Source of the DNA: Roseovarius sp. MMSF_3350 | Lineage (GTDB): Bacteria > Pseudomonadota > Alphaproteobacteria > Rhodobacterales > Rhodobacteraceae | Length of the DNA: 64,000 nucleotides | Assembly: GCF_030733425.1 (NCBI RefSeq) | Contig: NZ_JASHIZ010000021.1 | Coordinates: 21,482 to 85,481, forward strand | Direction of reading: 5' to 3' | Shown here: positions 50,539 to 59,316 of the stretch, piece after piece | Layout: every line of letters begins with the position of its first letter | How positions within the stretch are numbered: the first letter of the stretch is position 1 | Made by a program: the position numbers and the translations under genes | The notes under the pieces: generated by a model | Seen by the model: only the letters and a program-made list of their open reading frames with translations | What the model was told of the DNA's origin: nothing | Databases searched by the model: none

Positions 50539-52788
50539 ATGTCCAGCTTCCGCGCGCGCGCGATCACCAAGCCCATCTTCAAATGGGCCAAGGGCGTCCT
50601 GCCCGGCTTGTCCAAGACCGAAAGCGAAGCACTGAGCGCCGGAGAGGTCTGGTGGGAGGCCGAGCTTTTCTCGGGCAACCCCGACTGGTCCAAGCTGCGC
50701 GCCGTCAAGACACCCCGCCTGTCGGACGAGGAACAGGCGTTTTTCGATGGGCCCGTGAAAGAGCTGTGCGGGATGATCGACGACTGGAAGATCAACCACG
50801 AAACCGGAGATCTTTCGCCGGATGTCTGGCAGTTCATGCGCGAGAACAAGTTCTTCGGCATGATCATCCCCAAGGCGCATGGCGGGCTGGAATTCTCCGC
50901 CTTCGCCCATTCCGAGATCGTCCGCTACATCTCGACCCGCTCCGTCGCCGCCGCGGTGACCGTCATGGTTCCCAACTCGTTGGGCCCTGGCGAGCTTCTG
51001 CATCAGTTCGGCACAGATGCGCAGAAAGACTACTGGCTGCCGCGCCTCGCGGATGGGCGCGAACTGCCCGCCTTCGGCCTGACCAGTGCCGAGGCCGGCT
51101 CGGACGCCGGTGCGATGGTCGATGACGGGGTGGTCTGCAAGGGCCAGTGGAAAGGCGAGGAGGTGCTGGGCATCCGCCTGAACTGGGCCAAGCGTTATAT
51201 CACGCTGTCGCCGGTCTGCACCGTGCTGGGTCTGGCCTTCAAGCTTCGAGACCCTGACGGCCTGCTGGGCGACACCCCGGATATCGGTATCACCTGCGCA
51301 CTTGTTCCGACCGACCTTGAGGGCGTCGAGACGGGCCGCCGCCATATCCCGTCGTCCACCATGTTCATGAACGGCCCGACCACGGGCAAGGACGTGTTCA
51401 TCCCGCTCGAAAACATCATCGGCGGGCAGGAGTATGCCGGCGAAGGCTGGATGATGCTGATGAGCGCGCTTGCCGCCGGGCGCGGCATCTCGCTGCCCTC
51501 CATGGGCTGCGCCGCCATCGCCCTGTCAGCCCACACGACCGGTGCGTATGCCCGCATCCGCGAACAGTTCAACCTGCCCATTGGCAAGTTCGGCGGTGTG
51601 CAGGCCCGCCTTGGCCGCCTAGCCGCCGACGCGTATTCCATGGACGCGGCGCGCCACCTGACCTGCGCCGGGCTGGACGAGGGGCGTGCGCTGTCGGTGA
51701 TCTCGGCGATCATGAAGGCCCATGCGACCTTCCGCATGCGCGAGGCGCTGAATGATGCGATGGACGTGCATTCCGGCAAGGCGGTGATCGACGGGCCGTC
51801 GAATTACCTTCTGCCGCTTTATCGCGCCGTGCCCATCGGCATCACGGTCGAGGGGGCGAACATCGTCACCCGCAGCCTGATCATCTTCGGGCAGGGCTCG
51901 ATCCGCGCCCATCCCCATATGCTCGACAACATGCTGGCGCTGGAAGAGGACGATCCCGACAAGGCGCTTGAGATGTTCGACAAGTCCCTGTGGGCCCATG
52001 TCGGGCACAGCACGCGCACGCTCTTTCGCAGCTGGGGCCGCGCCCTGACGGGCGGTCGGTTCGCACCGGCCCCCGCGGCAGGCGACGCAACGGACATCTA
52101 TAGGCAGCTGTCGCGCTGGTCCGCGGCCTATGCCCTGACCGCCGACATGCTCTTTTTGTCGCTGGGCGGTGAGCTCAAGCGCAAGGAAATGATCTCGGGC
52201 CGCATGGGCGACATCCTGTCCGAAATGTATATCCTGTCTGCCGCGCTAAAACGGTGGGAGGACGAAGGCCGCCAGAAGGCCGACCTGCCGGTGCTGCGCT
52301 ACGTCGCCGCCGACGCCTTTCACAATATCCAGACAGCGCTGGATGAGGTCATCGCCAACCTGCCGGCCCGCTGGGCGGCGTGGCTGTTGCGCATCTTCAC
52401 CCTGCCCGGCGCGGCGCAGCGCAAGCCCGATGACAGGCTCGTCGCGCAATGCAGCGACCTGCTCTACGACCCGTCGGATACCCGCGACCGTATCGTCGGG
52501 CGCATCGCCGACGGCTGCAACCGCGACGGTGTGCAGGTGCTTAACGAATGCTACGCCAAGGTCACCCGGATGGCGCCGGTCATGAAGCGCCTGCGCGATG
52601 CGAAAAAGACCCCGCAGGAGGCGCTGGAAGCCGGCATCCTGAGCGATGCCGAAATGGCCGATATCGAGGAGATGTCGCGTCTGGTCGATGAAGTCGTCGC
52701 GGTGGAAGACTACGCCCCCGAAGACTTTGCCGCGCTCTTTCCCGCACCGCACGAGGGTGAACGGCCCCACCGCGAGGCCGCGGAATGA
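50539..52788 (+). CDS. fadE: Long-form acyl-CoA dehydrogenase, FadE type
   Basis: 749 residues from the ATG at 50539, chosen because AAAGGAG precedes it and the protein then starts MSSFRARAITKPIFKWAKG, like other FadE proteins. Acyl-CoA dehydrogenase core with FGLTSAEAGSDAGAM (about residue 180), RLNWAKRYITLSPVCTVLGLAFKL, and a C-terminal FadE-specific helical domain (about 480-740). It introduces the alpha-beta double bond of fatty acyl-CoA. Its stop overlaps fadI (ATGA). Confidence 0.92.
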   Translation: MSSFRARAITKPIFKWAKGVLPGLSKTESEALSAGEVWWEAELFSGNPDWSKLRAVKTPRLSDEEQAFFDGPVKELCGMIDDWKINHETGDLSPDVWQFMRENKFFGMIIPKAHGGLEFSAFAHSEIVRYISTRSVAAAVTVMVPNSLGPGELLHQFGTDAQKDYWLPRLADGRELPAFGLTSAEAGSDAGAMVDDGVVCKGQWKGEEVLGIRLNWAKRYITLSPVCTVLGLAFKLRDPDGLLGDTPDIGITCALVPTDLEGVETGRRHIPSSTMFMNGPTTGKDVFIPLENIIGGQEYAGEGWMMLMSALAAGRGISLPSMGCAAIALSAHTTGAYARIREQFNLPIGKFGGVQARLGRLAADAYSMDAARHLTCAGLDEGRALSVISAIMKAHATFRMREALNDAMDVHSGKAVIDGPSNYLLPLYRAVPIGITVEGANIVTRSLIIFGQGSIRAHPHMLDNMLALEEDDPDKALEMFDKSLWAHVGHSTRTLFRSWGRALTGGRFAPAPAAGDATDIYRQLSRWSAAYALTADMLFLSLGGELKRKEMISGRMGDILSEMYILSAALKRWEDEGRQKADLPVLRYVAADAFHNIQTALDEVIANLPARWAAWLLRIFTLPGAAQRKPDDRLVAQCSDLLYDPSDTRDRIVGRIADGCNRDGVQVLNECYAKVTRMAPVMKRLRDAKKTPQEALEAGILSDAEMADIEEMSRLVDEVVAVEDYAPEDFAALFPAPHEGERPHREAAE

Positions 52789-54083
52789 CCACGATCAACG
52801 GCAATCGAGTCTTTCTCGTCGACGGCGCGCGCACGCCGTTTCTCAAGGCGCAGGCAGGCCCCGGACCATTCACGCCCGTGGACCTTGCGGTGCAATGCGG
52901 CCGGCCCCTGCTGGCGCGGCAACCCTTTGACCGCGCGGCGCTCGATCTGGTCATCCTTGGATGCGTCAACGTCATCGCAGACGAGATGAACCCGGCCCGC
53001 GTCGCCGGGCTGCGCCTTGGTCTGCCCGAGGCGACCGTGGCATTCACGGTGCAGATCAACTGCGGGTCCGGCATGCAGAGCATCGACACCGCCTACCGCT
53101 ATATCCGCGACGGCAGCCACCAGATGATACTGGCCGGCGGGGCCGAAGCGCTGAGTCACGCCCCCCTGACCCTGCGCCAGTCCGCCGTCGAATGGTTCGG
53201 CCGGATGAGCACCGCCAAGGGCCCGCTCGAGCAGGCAAAGAACATGGCCGGGATCAAGCCTGAGTTCTTCAAGCCCGTTGTCGGGTTGGAACGTGGCCTG
53301 ACGGACCCCATCACGACCCTCAGCATGGGCCAGACGGCCGAAGTGCTGGCGCATCATTTCAACATCGACCGCGAGACCGCCGATGCCTATGCCATGCAGA
53401 GCCACCACCGGCTGGCCGCCGCCCACAAGGAAGGCCGGCTGAAGGACGAGCTCATGCCCGCCTTCGCCCGCGACGGCACTGTCTACGATCACGACAACGG
53501 CGTGCGGCCCGACAGCGACATGGAAGGACTGGCCAAGCCCAAGCCGGTATTCGAGCCACCCTATGGCAAGGTCACGGCCGGCAATTCCAGCCAGATCACC
53601 GACGGCGCAAGCTGGTGCATTCTCGCCTCCGAACAGGCCGTGGATGCGCATGGGCTGGAGCCGCTGGCCGAAATCACCGACAGCGAATGGGCGGGTCTTG
53701 ATCCCTCGATCATGGGCCTCGGCCCGGTGATGTCTTCCACCCCGATCGTGAAACGTCATGGCTACGGGATAGGCGATATCGACCTGTGGGAATTGAACGA
53801 GGCCTTCGCGGCACAGGTCCTTTCCTGCCTCGCCGCCTGGAACGACGAAGAGTTCTGCCGCGAGGTCCTTGGGCTGGACGGCGCCTTTGGCCGGATAGAC
53901 CGGGATCAGCTCAATGTCGATGGCGGTGCGATTTCGCTGGGCCACCCTGTCGGCACCAGCGGCAACCGCATCGTGCTGCACCTTGCAAACGCGATGAAGG
54001 CCCGCGGCGCGAAACGCGGCATCGCCACGGAATGCATCGGCGGCGGCCTTGGCGGCGCGATGCTGCTGGAGGCTGTGCAATGA
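52785..54083 (+). CDS. fadI: 3-Ketoacyl-CoA thiolase, FadI type
   Basis: 432 residues. Thiolase with nucleophilic Cys93 in VQINCGSGMQSID, catalytic histidine in SLGHPVGTSGNRIVLHL (about residue 385) and second cysteine in TECIGGGLGGAMLLE (about 417). It cleaves 3-ketoacyl-CoA to acetyl-CoA plus shortened acyl-CoA. Overlaps fadE and fadJ by 4 bp each, showing a tight operon. Confidence 0.92.
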   Translation: MTTINGNRVFLVDGARTPFLKAQAGPGPFTPVDLAVQCGRPLLARQPFDRAALDLVILGCVNVIADEMNPARVAGLRLGLPEATVAFTVQINCGSGMQSIDTAYRYIRDGSHQMILAGGAEALSHAPLTLRQSAVEWFGRMSTAKGPLEQAKNMAGIKPEFFKPVVGLERGLTDPITTLSMGQTAEVLAHHFNIDRETADAYAMQSHHRLAAAHKEGRLKDELMPAFARDGTVYDHDNGVRPDSDMEGLAKPKPVFEPPYGKVTAGNSSQITDGASWCILASEQAVDAHGLEPLAEITDSEWAGLDPSIMGLGPVMSSTPIVKRHGYGIGDIDLWELNEAFAAQVLSCLAAWNDEEFCREVLGLDGAFGRIDRDQLNVDGGAISLGHPVGTSGNRIVLHLANAMKARGAKRGIATECIGGGLGGAMLLEAVQ

Positions 54084-56155
54084 CCGGACATGTTCTGAAA
54101 TTTCTCGGCGAGACCAGGCTGGAGCTTGGCCCCGCGGGCGTGGCTCACGGCAACTGGCGCTCGGGTCGGGACGAGAGCAATGTGCTGTGGCTAGTGCTCG
54201 ACAAGACCGGCAGCAGCGTCAACACCATCTCCGAGGATGTGATCCGCGAACTGGACGAACACATCGCCGCGGCCGAGGCGGACAAGCCCGCCGCCCTCGT
54301 CATCCGCTCGGCCAAGCAGGCCGGTTTTGCCGCCGGGGCCGACATCACCGGTTTCGAATCCATGACCGATCAGGGTGCCGCCGACCTGCTGAGACAGGCG
54401 CATGACGTTCTCGACCGGATCGAGGCGCTGCCCTGCCCCACCATCTGCGTCGTCCACGGCGCGGCGCTTGGCGCAGGCTTCGAACTGGCGCTGGCCTGCG
54501 ACTATCGCATTGCCACGCCGGGCGCGTCCTTCGGCTTTCCCGAGGTGCAGCTTGGGCTGCATCCGGGCCTTGGCGGCACCTTCCGCCTGCCCGCCCTGAT
54601 CGACCCGACGGACGCCATGACCATGATGCTGACCGGCAAGACCGCGCATACCAAGCGGGCCAAGTCGCAAGGTATTGCCGATGCCGTTGTCGAGGAACGC
54701 CACGTTGCCGGTGCCATTACGGCCGCCAGGGACGGCAAGATCGAGCGACAAACACCCGGCCTCAAATCCCGCGCATTTGCCTTTGATCAGGCCCGTAGCC
54801 TTGCCGCCCGCCAGATGCGCGGCAAGACCGAGGAAAAAGCCCCGAAAGAGCATTACCCGGCGCCCCACGCCCTTATCGACCTCTGGGAAGAGCATGGCGA
54901 CGACCGCAAGGCAATGCAGAAAGCCGAGATCGACAGCTTCGCACGGCTTCTGGAGACCGAGACCTCGAAGAACCTGCGCCGCGTCTTCTTTTTGCAGCAA
55001 TCGCTCAAAGATGCCGGGCGCGGTGATGATGGCATTGTCCATGTCCACGTGATCGGCGCCGGCGCCATGGGGGCCGAGATTGCCGCCATTGCCGCCATCA
55101 AGGGCAAGATCGTGACATTGGGCGATATCGAAACCGATCCGCTGGGCAAGGCCGTCAGAACCGCCGCGAAGATCTGCGAGGCCAAGCACCTTAGCGGACC
55201 CGAGACGCGTGATGCGCTCGACCGCCTGATGCCCGATCCGCACGGCTATGGCCTGGCCCATGCCGACCTGGTGATCGAGGCGGCCAGCGAAGAGCAGGAG
55301 ATCAAGGAAAAGATCTTCAAGGGCCTCAAAAGCAAGCTGAAGAAGGACGCGATCCTCGCCACGAACACGTCGAGCCTGTCGGTCGACGATCTTGCCAGCG
55401 CCGCGCCCGCCAAGTCCCGCTTTGCCGGTCTTCATTACTTCAACGCGGTCTCCAAGATAGACCTCGTCGAAGTCGTCAAAGGCGCCGCCACCAATGACAG
55501 GACCGCCTCGCGCCTTGCTGCCTATTGCGGCGCGACCGGCAAGCTGCCCGCGCTGGTGACGGATTATCCCGGCTTCGTCGTGAACCGCGCGCTGGTGCCC
55601 TATATGCTCGAAGCGATGGTGCTGATGGACGAGGGCGTGTCCAAGGAGGTCATCGACACCGCCGCCATCCGCTTCGGGATGCCCATGGGGCCGGTTACGC
55701 TCGCCGATCAGGTGGGGCTGGATATCGGCCTGCACGTGGCCGAAAGCCTGGCCGAAAGCCTCGACACGTCGATGCCACCGATCAGCGACGACCTGCGGAG
55801 CCGCGTCGACAAGGGCGAGTTGGGCAAGAAGACCGAGAAGGGTTTTTACGACTGGTCGGACGGCACGCCCCATCCCGACGCCGACATGGAAAACGCGCCC
55901 GACGACCTGACCGACCGACTGATCCTGCCGATGCTCAACGCCTGCGCCGAGGTGCTGCGCAAGGGCGTGGCCAGGGACGCCGACCAACTGGATGCCGCGA
56001 TGATCTTCGCCACCGGCTGGGCGCCGTTTCGCGGCGGACCGATGCACTATGCCAAGGCCCGTGGCATCCCCGACATCACGAAACGACTGACGGACCTCGA
56101 GTCCGCCCACGGCCCGCGCTTCGCCCCTGATCCCGGCTGGTCCGACCTTGGCTGA
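54080..56155 (+). CDS. fadJ: Enoyl-CoA hydratase / 3-hydroxyacyl-CoA dehydrogenase, FadJ type
   Basis: 691 residues. N-terminal crotonase domain (about 1-190; GAALGAGFELALACDYRIA and FPEVQLGLHPGLGG keep the two glutamates), linker, then the NAD-dependent dehydrogenase (about 310-490; Rossmann VIGAGAMGAEIAAI, catalytic HYFNAV) and C-terminal dehydrogenase domains. It does the middle two steps of beta-oxidation. Part of fadE-fadI-fadJ. Confidence 0.93.
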   Translation: MTGHVLKFLGETRLELGPAGVAHGNWRSGRDESNVLWLVLDKTGSSVNTISEDVIRELDEHIAAAEADKPAALVIRSAKQAGFAAGADITGFESMTDQGAADLLRQAHDVLDRIEALPCPTICVVHGAALGAGFELALACDYRIATPGASFGFPEVQLGLHPGLGGTFRLPALIDPTDAMTMMLTGKTAHTKRAKSQGIADAVVEERHVAGAITAARDGKIERQTPGLKSRAFAFDQARSLAARQMRGKTEEKAPKEHYPAPHALIDLWEEHGDDRKAMQKAEIDSFARLLETETSKNLRRVFFLQQSLKDAGRGDDGIVHVHVIGAGAMGAEIAAIAAIKGKIVTLGDIETDPLGKAVRTAAKICEAKHLSGPETRDALDRLMPDPHGYGLAHADLVIEAASEEQEIKEKIFKGLKSKLKKDAILATNTSSLSVDDLASAAPAKSRFAGLHYFNAVSKIDLVEVVKGAATNDRTASRLAAYCGATGKLPALVTDYPGFVVNRALVPYMLEAMVLMDEGVSKEVIDTAAIRFGMPMGPVTLADQVGLDIGLHVAESLAESLDTSMPPISDDLRSRVDKGELGKKTEKGFYDWSDGTPHPDADMENAPDDLTDRLILPMLNACAEVLRKGVARDADQLDAAMIFATGWAPFRGGPMHYAKARGIPDITKRLTDLESAHGPRFAPDPGWSDLG

Positions 56156-57980
56156 AAGGCCCGAGGTCCATACCGACGCCGACGCGATGGCGCGGGCCAC
56201 CTTTGATGCCACAGGCGGCGAGATACGCCTGGCCCTGCCGCTTGGACTGGGCAAGCCGGTCACCTTCGTGAATGCCCTCGTGCGCGCCGCGGTCGAGGAT
56301 CCTTCCCTTACACTGAAGATCTTCACCGCCCTCAGCCTGCAACGCCCCGAGCCGTCTTCGGATCTCGAGGCCCGGTTCCTGAATCCCGCCATGGACCGGC
56401 TCTTCGGAGCCGCGCCGTCGCTCGCCTATGTCGATCTCATCAAGGGCAAGGGCCTGCCCGACAATATCGAGGTCTCGGAGTTCTTCTTTCAGGCCGGATC
56501 GTGGCTCGGCAACGACTACGCCCAGCGGCAGTATATCTCCGCCAACTACACCCATGCCCGCGACGTGCTTGTCGACCAGAATCCGAATGTGCTGGCACAG
56601 CTCATGCCACGGCAGGGCGACCGGTTCAGCATGTCGTGCAACACCGACATCTCCGCCGATCTCTTCGCCTGCCGCGCCGCGGGCGAGATGGATTTCATCG
56701 CCGTGGCCGAGATCAACGACGCCCTGCCGTTCATGGACGGCCCGGCCGCGCTCGATGCAGGCGAAGTTGCCATGGTGCTGGACCCGCCCGAGCAGATTGA
56801 CCTCTTCTCGGTGCTGCGCCGCCCGGTGGGCGACGCCCAACACGCCATCGCACTGCACGTCTCGCGCCTCGTGCCCGACGGCGGCACCCTGCAAATTGGC
56901 ATAGGTGCCATCGGCGATGCCGTGGCCAATGCCCTGATCGCCCGGGACCGGGCCGCGCTGCACGCACTATGGCGCGACGCCCCGCTGCCACTCCAAGGGG
57001 TGGAGGAAGAACCCTTCCGCACGGGCCTTTACGCCGTGACCGAAATGCTCGTTGGCGGGCTGGTCGCCCTGTTCGAAGCCGACATCCTGCGGCGCGAGGT
57101 GGATGGCGCGGTGATCCACGCGGGGTTCTTCGTCGATGCCCGCGACATGTACGAACGCCTGCGCGCCCTGCCCCCGGACCGCCGCGCCAAGATCCGTATG
57201 ATGCCGGTCAGCTATACCAACGCGCTTTATGGCGATGAAGCGGCCAAGCGCGCTGCCCGGCAGGACGCCCGCTTCGTCAACGGCGCCATGCAAGTGAGCC
57301 TGTTGGGCGACGCCATGTCCGACGCGGCCAAACCCGGCCAGGTGGTCAGCGGTGTCGGCGGCCAGTTCAATTTCTTCGAACAGGCATTCGCGTTGAAGGA
57401 TGCACATGCCGTCCTCACCCTGCCGGCCACGCGGCAAAGCGGCGGGGATCTGACGTCGAACATCGTCTGGCAATTGCCCGTCACCACCGTGCCGCGCCAC
57501 ATGCGCGATATCGTCGTTACCGAATATGGCGCGGCTTTTCTGCGCGGGCTGCCGGATGAAGAGGTCATCAAGCGACTGATTTGCATCGCCGACAGCCGGT
57601 TTCAGCCGGATCTGGCGGAAAAGGCGCGAAAGGCCGGAAAGCTCGACCCCGCCTGGACCATCCCCGAGGCGCACAGGCGCAACACGCCCGACACGATCGC
57701 CGATTGGCTTGCCCCTCACAGGGACGGCTTGCTGCCGGATTACCCGCTGGGCACCGACTTCACCGAGACCGAGAAACTGCTGGTCAAAGCGCTGTCCCGC
57801 CTTCGCGAGGCCGCACGCAGCAAGCCCGCGCTGCTGTCGCTGGTCTGGTCCGGCCTGACCGCCAGCCCGCACCCGCAGGAAGGCGCGGCAATGGAGCGCA
57901 TGGGCTACGGCGCCAGGCCGCAGCTTGCCGAACCGCTTCAGGCGCGCGCCCTGCGCGGGGCCCTGCGCCAACTTGGCTAA
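56148..57980 (+). CDS. Acetyl-CoA hydrolase/transferase-family protein
   Basis: 610 residues from TTG 56148, overlapping fadJ by 8 bp; an ATG at about 56187 is an alternative start. Class I CoA-transferase family: GTLQIGIGAIGDAVANALI (about residue 245), VVSGVGGQFNFFEQAFALKDAHAVLTLPATRQ (about 400) and VVTEYGAAFLRGLPDEEVIKRLICIADSRFQ (about 455). Longer than usual Cat/Ach1 (about 500), with an extra region between 270 and 300 and a C-terminal tail. In a fad operon it may balance acyl-CoA and free acids by moving CoA. Substrate unknown. Confidence 0.78.
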   Translation: MAERPEVHTDADAMARATFDATGGEIRLALPLGLGKPVTFVNALVRAAVEDPSLTLKIFTALSLQRPEPSSDLEARFLNPAMDRLFGAAPSLAYVDLIKGKGLPDNIEVSEFFFQAGSWLGNDYAQRQYISANYTHARDVLVDQNPNVLAQLMPRQGDRFSMSCNTDISADLFACRAAGEMDFIAVAEINDALPFMDGPAALDAGEVAMVLDPPEQIDLFSVLRRPVGDAQHAIALHVSRLVPDGGTLQIGIGAIGDAVANALIARDRAALHALWRDAPLPLQGVEEEPFRTGLYAVTEMLVGGLVALFEADILRREVDGAVIHAGFFVDARDMYERLRALPPDRRAKIRMMPVSYTNALYGDEAAKRAARQDARFVNGAMQVSLLGDAMSDAAKPGQVVSGVGGQFNFFEQAFALKDAHAVLTLPATRQSGGDLTSNIVWQLPVTTVPRHMRDIVVTEYGAAFLRGLPDEEVIKRLICIADSRFQPDLAEKARKAGKLDPAWTIPEAHRRNTPDTIADWLAPHRDGLLPDYPLGTDFTETEKLLVKALSRLREAARSKPALLSLVWSGLTASPHPQEGAAMERMGYGARPQLAEPLQARALRGALRQLG

Positions 57981-58062
57981 GTTCGCGCGCCGCGCTCGCC
58001 CATCTGTCGACATCCCCCTTGACCGGCTTATGTCTCTGCACGATCTGCAGAAAAGGCACGTG

Positions 58063-59316
58063 ATGACCGACCCGATCTTGACGCCGGAGTGGCCAACGCC
58101 GACCCGAGACGCCGCCGAGGCGCATTTCGCGCGTGTCTTGCCGAGCCTCGGAACCCGCTATGCCCATGGCCGCAATTTCGATCAGGGGCCGGGCCGGCAC
58201 GACTTTGTCTCAGGGCTTTCTCCGTACTTGCGACGCCGGCTTCTGCTTGAACCCGATGTCATCGCAAGTGTCCTGCAGGAACATGGCATGGACGCCGCCG
58301 AGCGGTTCGTGCAGGAAGTTCTCTGGCGCAGTTATTTCAAAGGGTGGCTGGAATGCCGCCCCGCGGTCTGGCGCGCCTACCGCGAGGGCCTGCGCACCGA
58401 TCTCGAACGCTTGGACGCAGACGTCGATCTGCGCCACGCCGTTCACCGCGCAGAGGCGGGCGAAACCGATCTCGGCTGCATGAATGCCTGGGCGCGGGAA
58501 CTGACCGACACCGGCTACCTGCACAATCACGCGCGCATGTGGTTCGCCTCGATCTGGATCTTCACCCTGCGCCTGCCCTGGCGGCTGGGCGCGGATTTTT
58601 TCTATCGGCACCTGCTGGACGGTGACCCGGCGTCCAACACGCTGAGCTGGCGCTGGGTCGCAGGGTTGCATACGCGGGGCAAGTTCTACGCGGCCGAGGC
58701 CTGGAACATCGCCAGGTTCACCAACAATCGCTTTACGCCGCATGCCTCGGACCTTGCAGATGTGACCGAAGGCCTGGAGGCCGAAGAGCCCGACGGCTTG
58801 CCCCAGGTACAGCCGCTGCGCGAGCCATTGACGCCGCAAGCCGGCGCGCCTGCTGCGCTGCTGATCACGGAAGAGGATTGTCGCCCCGACGATTTTGCGC
58901 TCTCGGGACTCGACATCCGTGCGACGGCGACGCTCGCGGCCAGCGCTCTTCGCTCGCCGCAACCTGTATCCGGCAAGGTAACGGAATTCGAAGCGGCGGC
59001 ACTGGCCGACACCGCCCACCGCATCTCCGGAAGGGCGGACAACCTTCAAGTCGACGACCCCGGAGTGCTGGCGCGTTGGGCCGCGGAACACGGCGCGACC
59101 CAGATCGTGACGCCCTTCATTCCGCAGGGGCCCTTGCGCGACTGGGTGACGATGGCCGGGCCGACGCTGAACGCGGCAGGTCTGACACTTCGGGAATGGC
59201 GCCGGGACTGGGACACGCTTGTCTGGCCCCACGCCACCGCAGGCTATTTCAAAGTCAAGAAGAAGCTACCCGACATCCTGCACGATGCCGGGCTGAGCCG
59301 ATACGTCACGCGTTGA
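58063..59316 (+). CDS. Photolyase/cryptochrome-like FAD protein with unusual domain order
   Basis: 417 residues from the ATG at 58063 (AAAAGG upstream). The FAD-binding photolyase domain comes first (about 25-230): FVSGLSPYLRRRLL, FVQEVLWRSYFKGWLE, CMNAWARELTDTGYLHNHARMW and HLLDGDPASNTLSWRWVAGL. No antenna domain precedes it. After a variable linker, a C-terminal part (about 270-410) with ATQIVTPFIPQGPLRDW and WDTLVWPHATAGYFKVKKKL recalls the end of a photolyase antenna domain. It may be a light-driven DNA repair enzyme or blue-light sensor; its 3' end overlaps matB by 11 bp. Confidence 0.75.
   Translation: MTDPILTPEWPTPTRDAAEAHFARVLPSLGTRYAHGRNFDQGPGRHDFVSGLSPYLRRRLLLEPDVIASVLQEHGMDAAERFVQEVLWRSYFKGWLECRPAVWRAYREGLRTDLERLDADVDLRHAVHRAEAGETDLGCMNAWARELTDTGYLHNHARMWFASIWIFTLRLPWRLGADFFYRHLLDGDPASNTLSWRWVAGLHTRGKFYAAEAWNIARFTNNRFTPHASDLADVTEGLEAEEPDGLPQVQPLREPLTPQAGAPAALLITEEDCRPDDFALSGLDIRATATLAASALRSPQPVSGKVTEFEAAALADTAHRISGRADNLQVDDPGVLARWAAEHGATQIVTPFIPQGPLRDWVTMAGPTLNAAGLTLREWRRDWDTLVWPHATAGYFKVKKKLPDILHDAGLSRYVTR

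Noticed and set aside
54191..56392. 733-codon open frame on the minus strand
   Set aside because: Antisense to fadJ; no recognisable domain.
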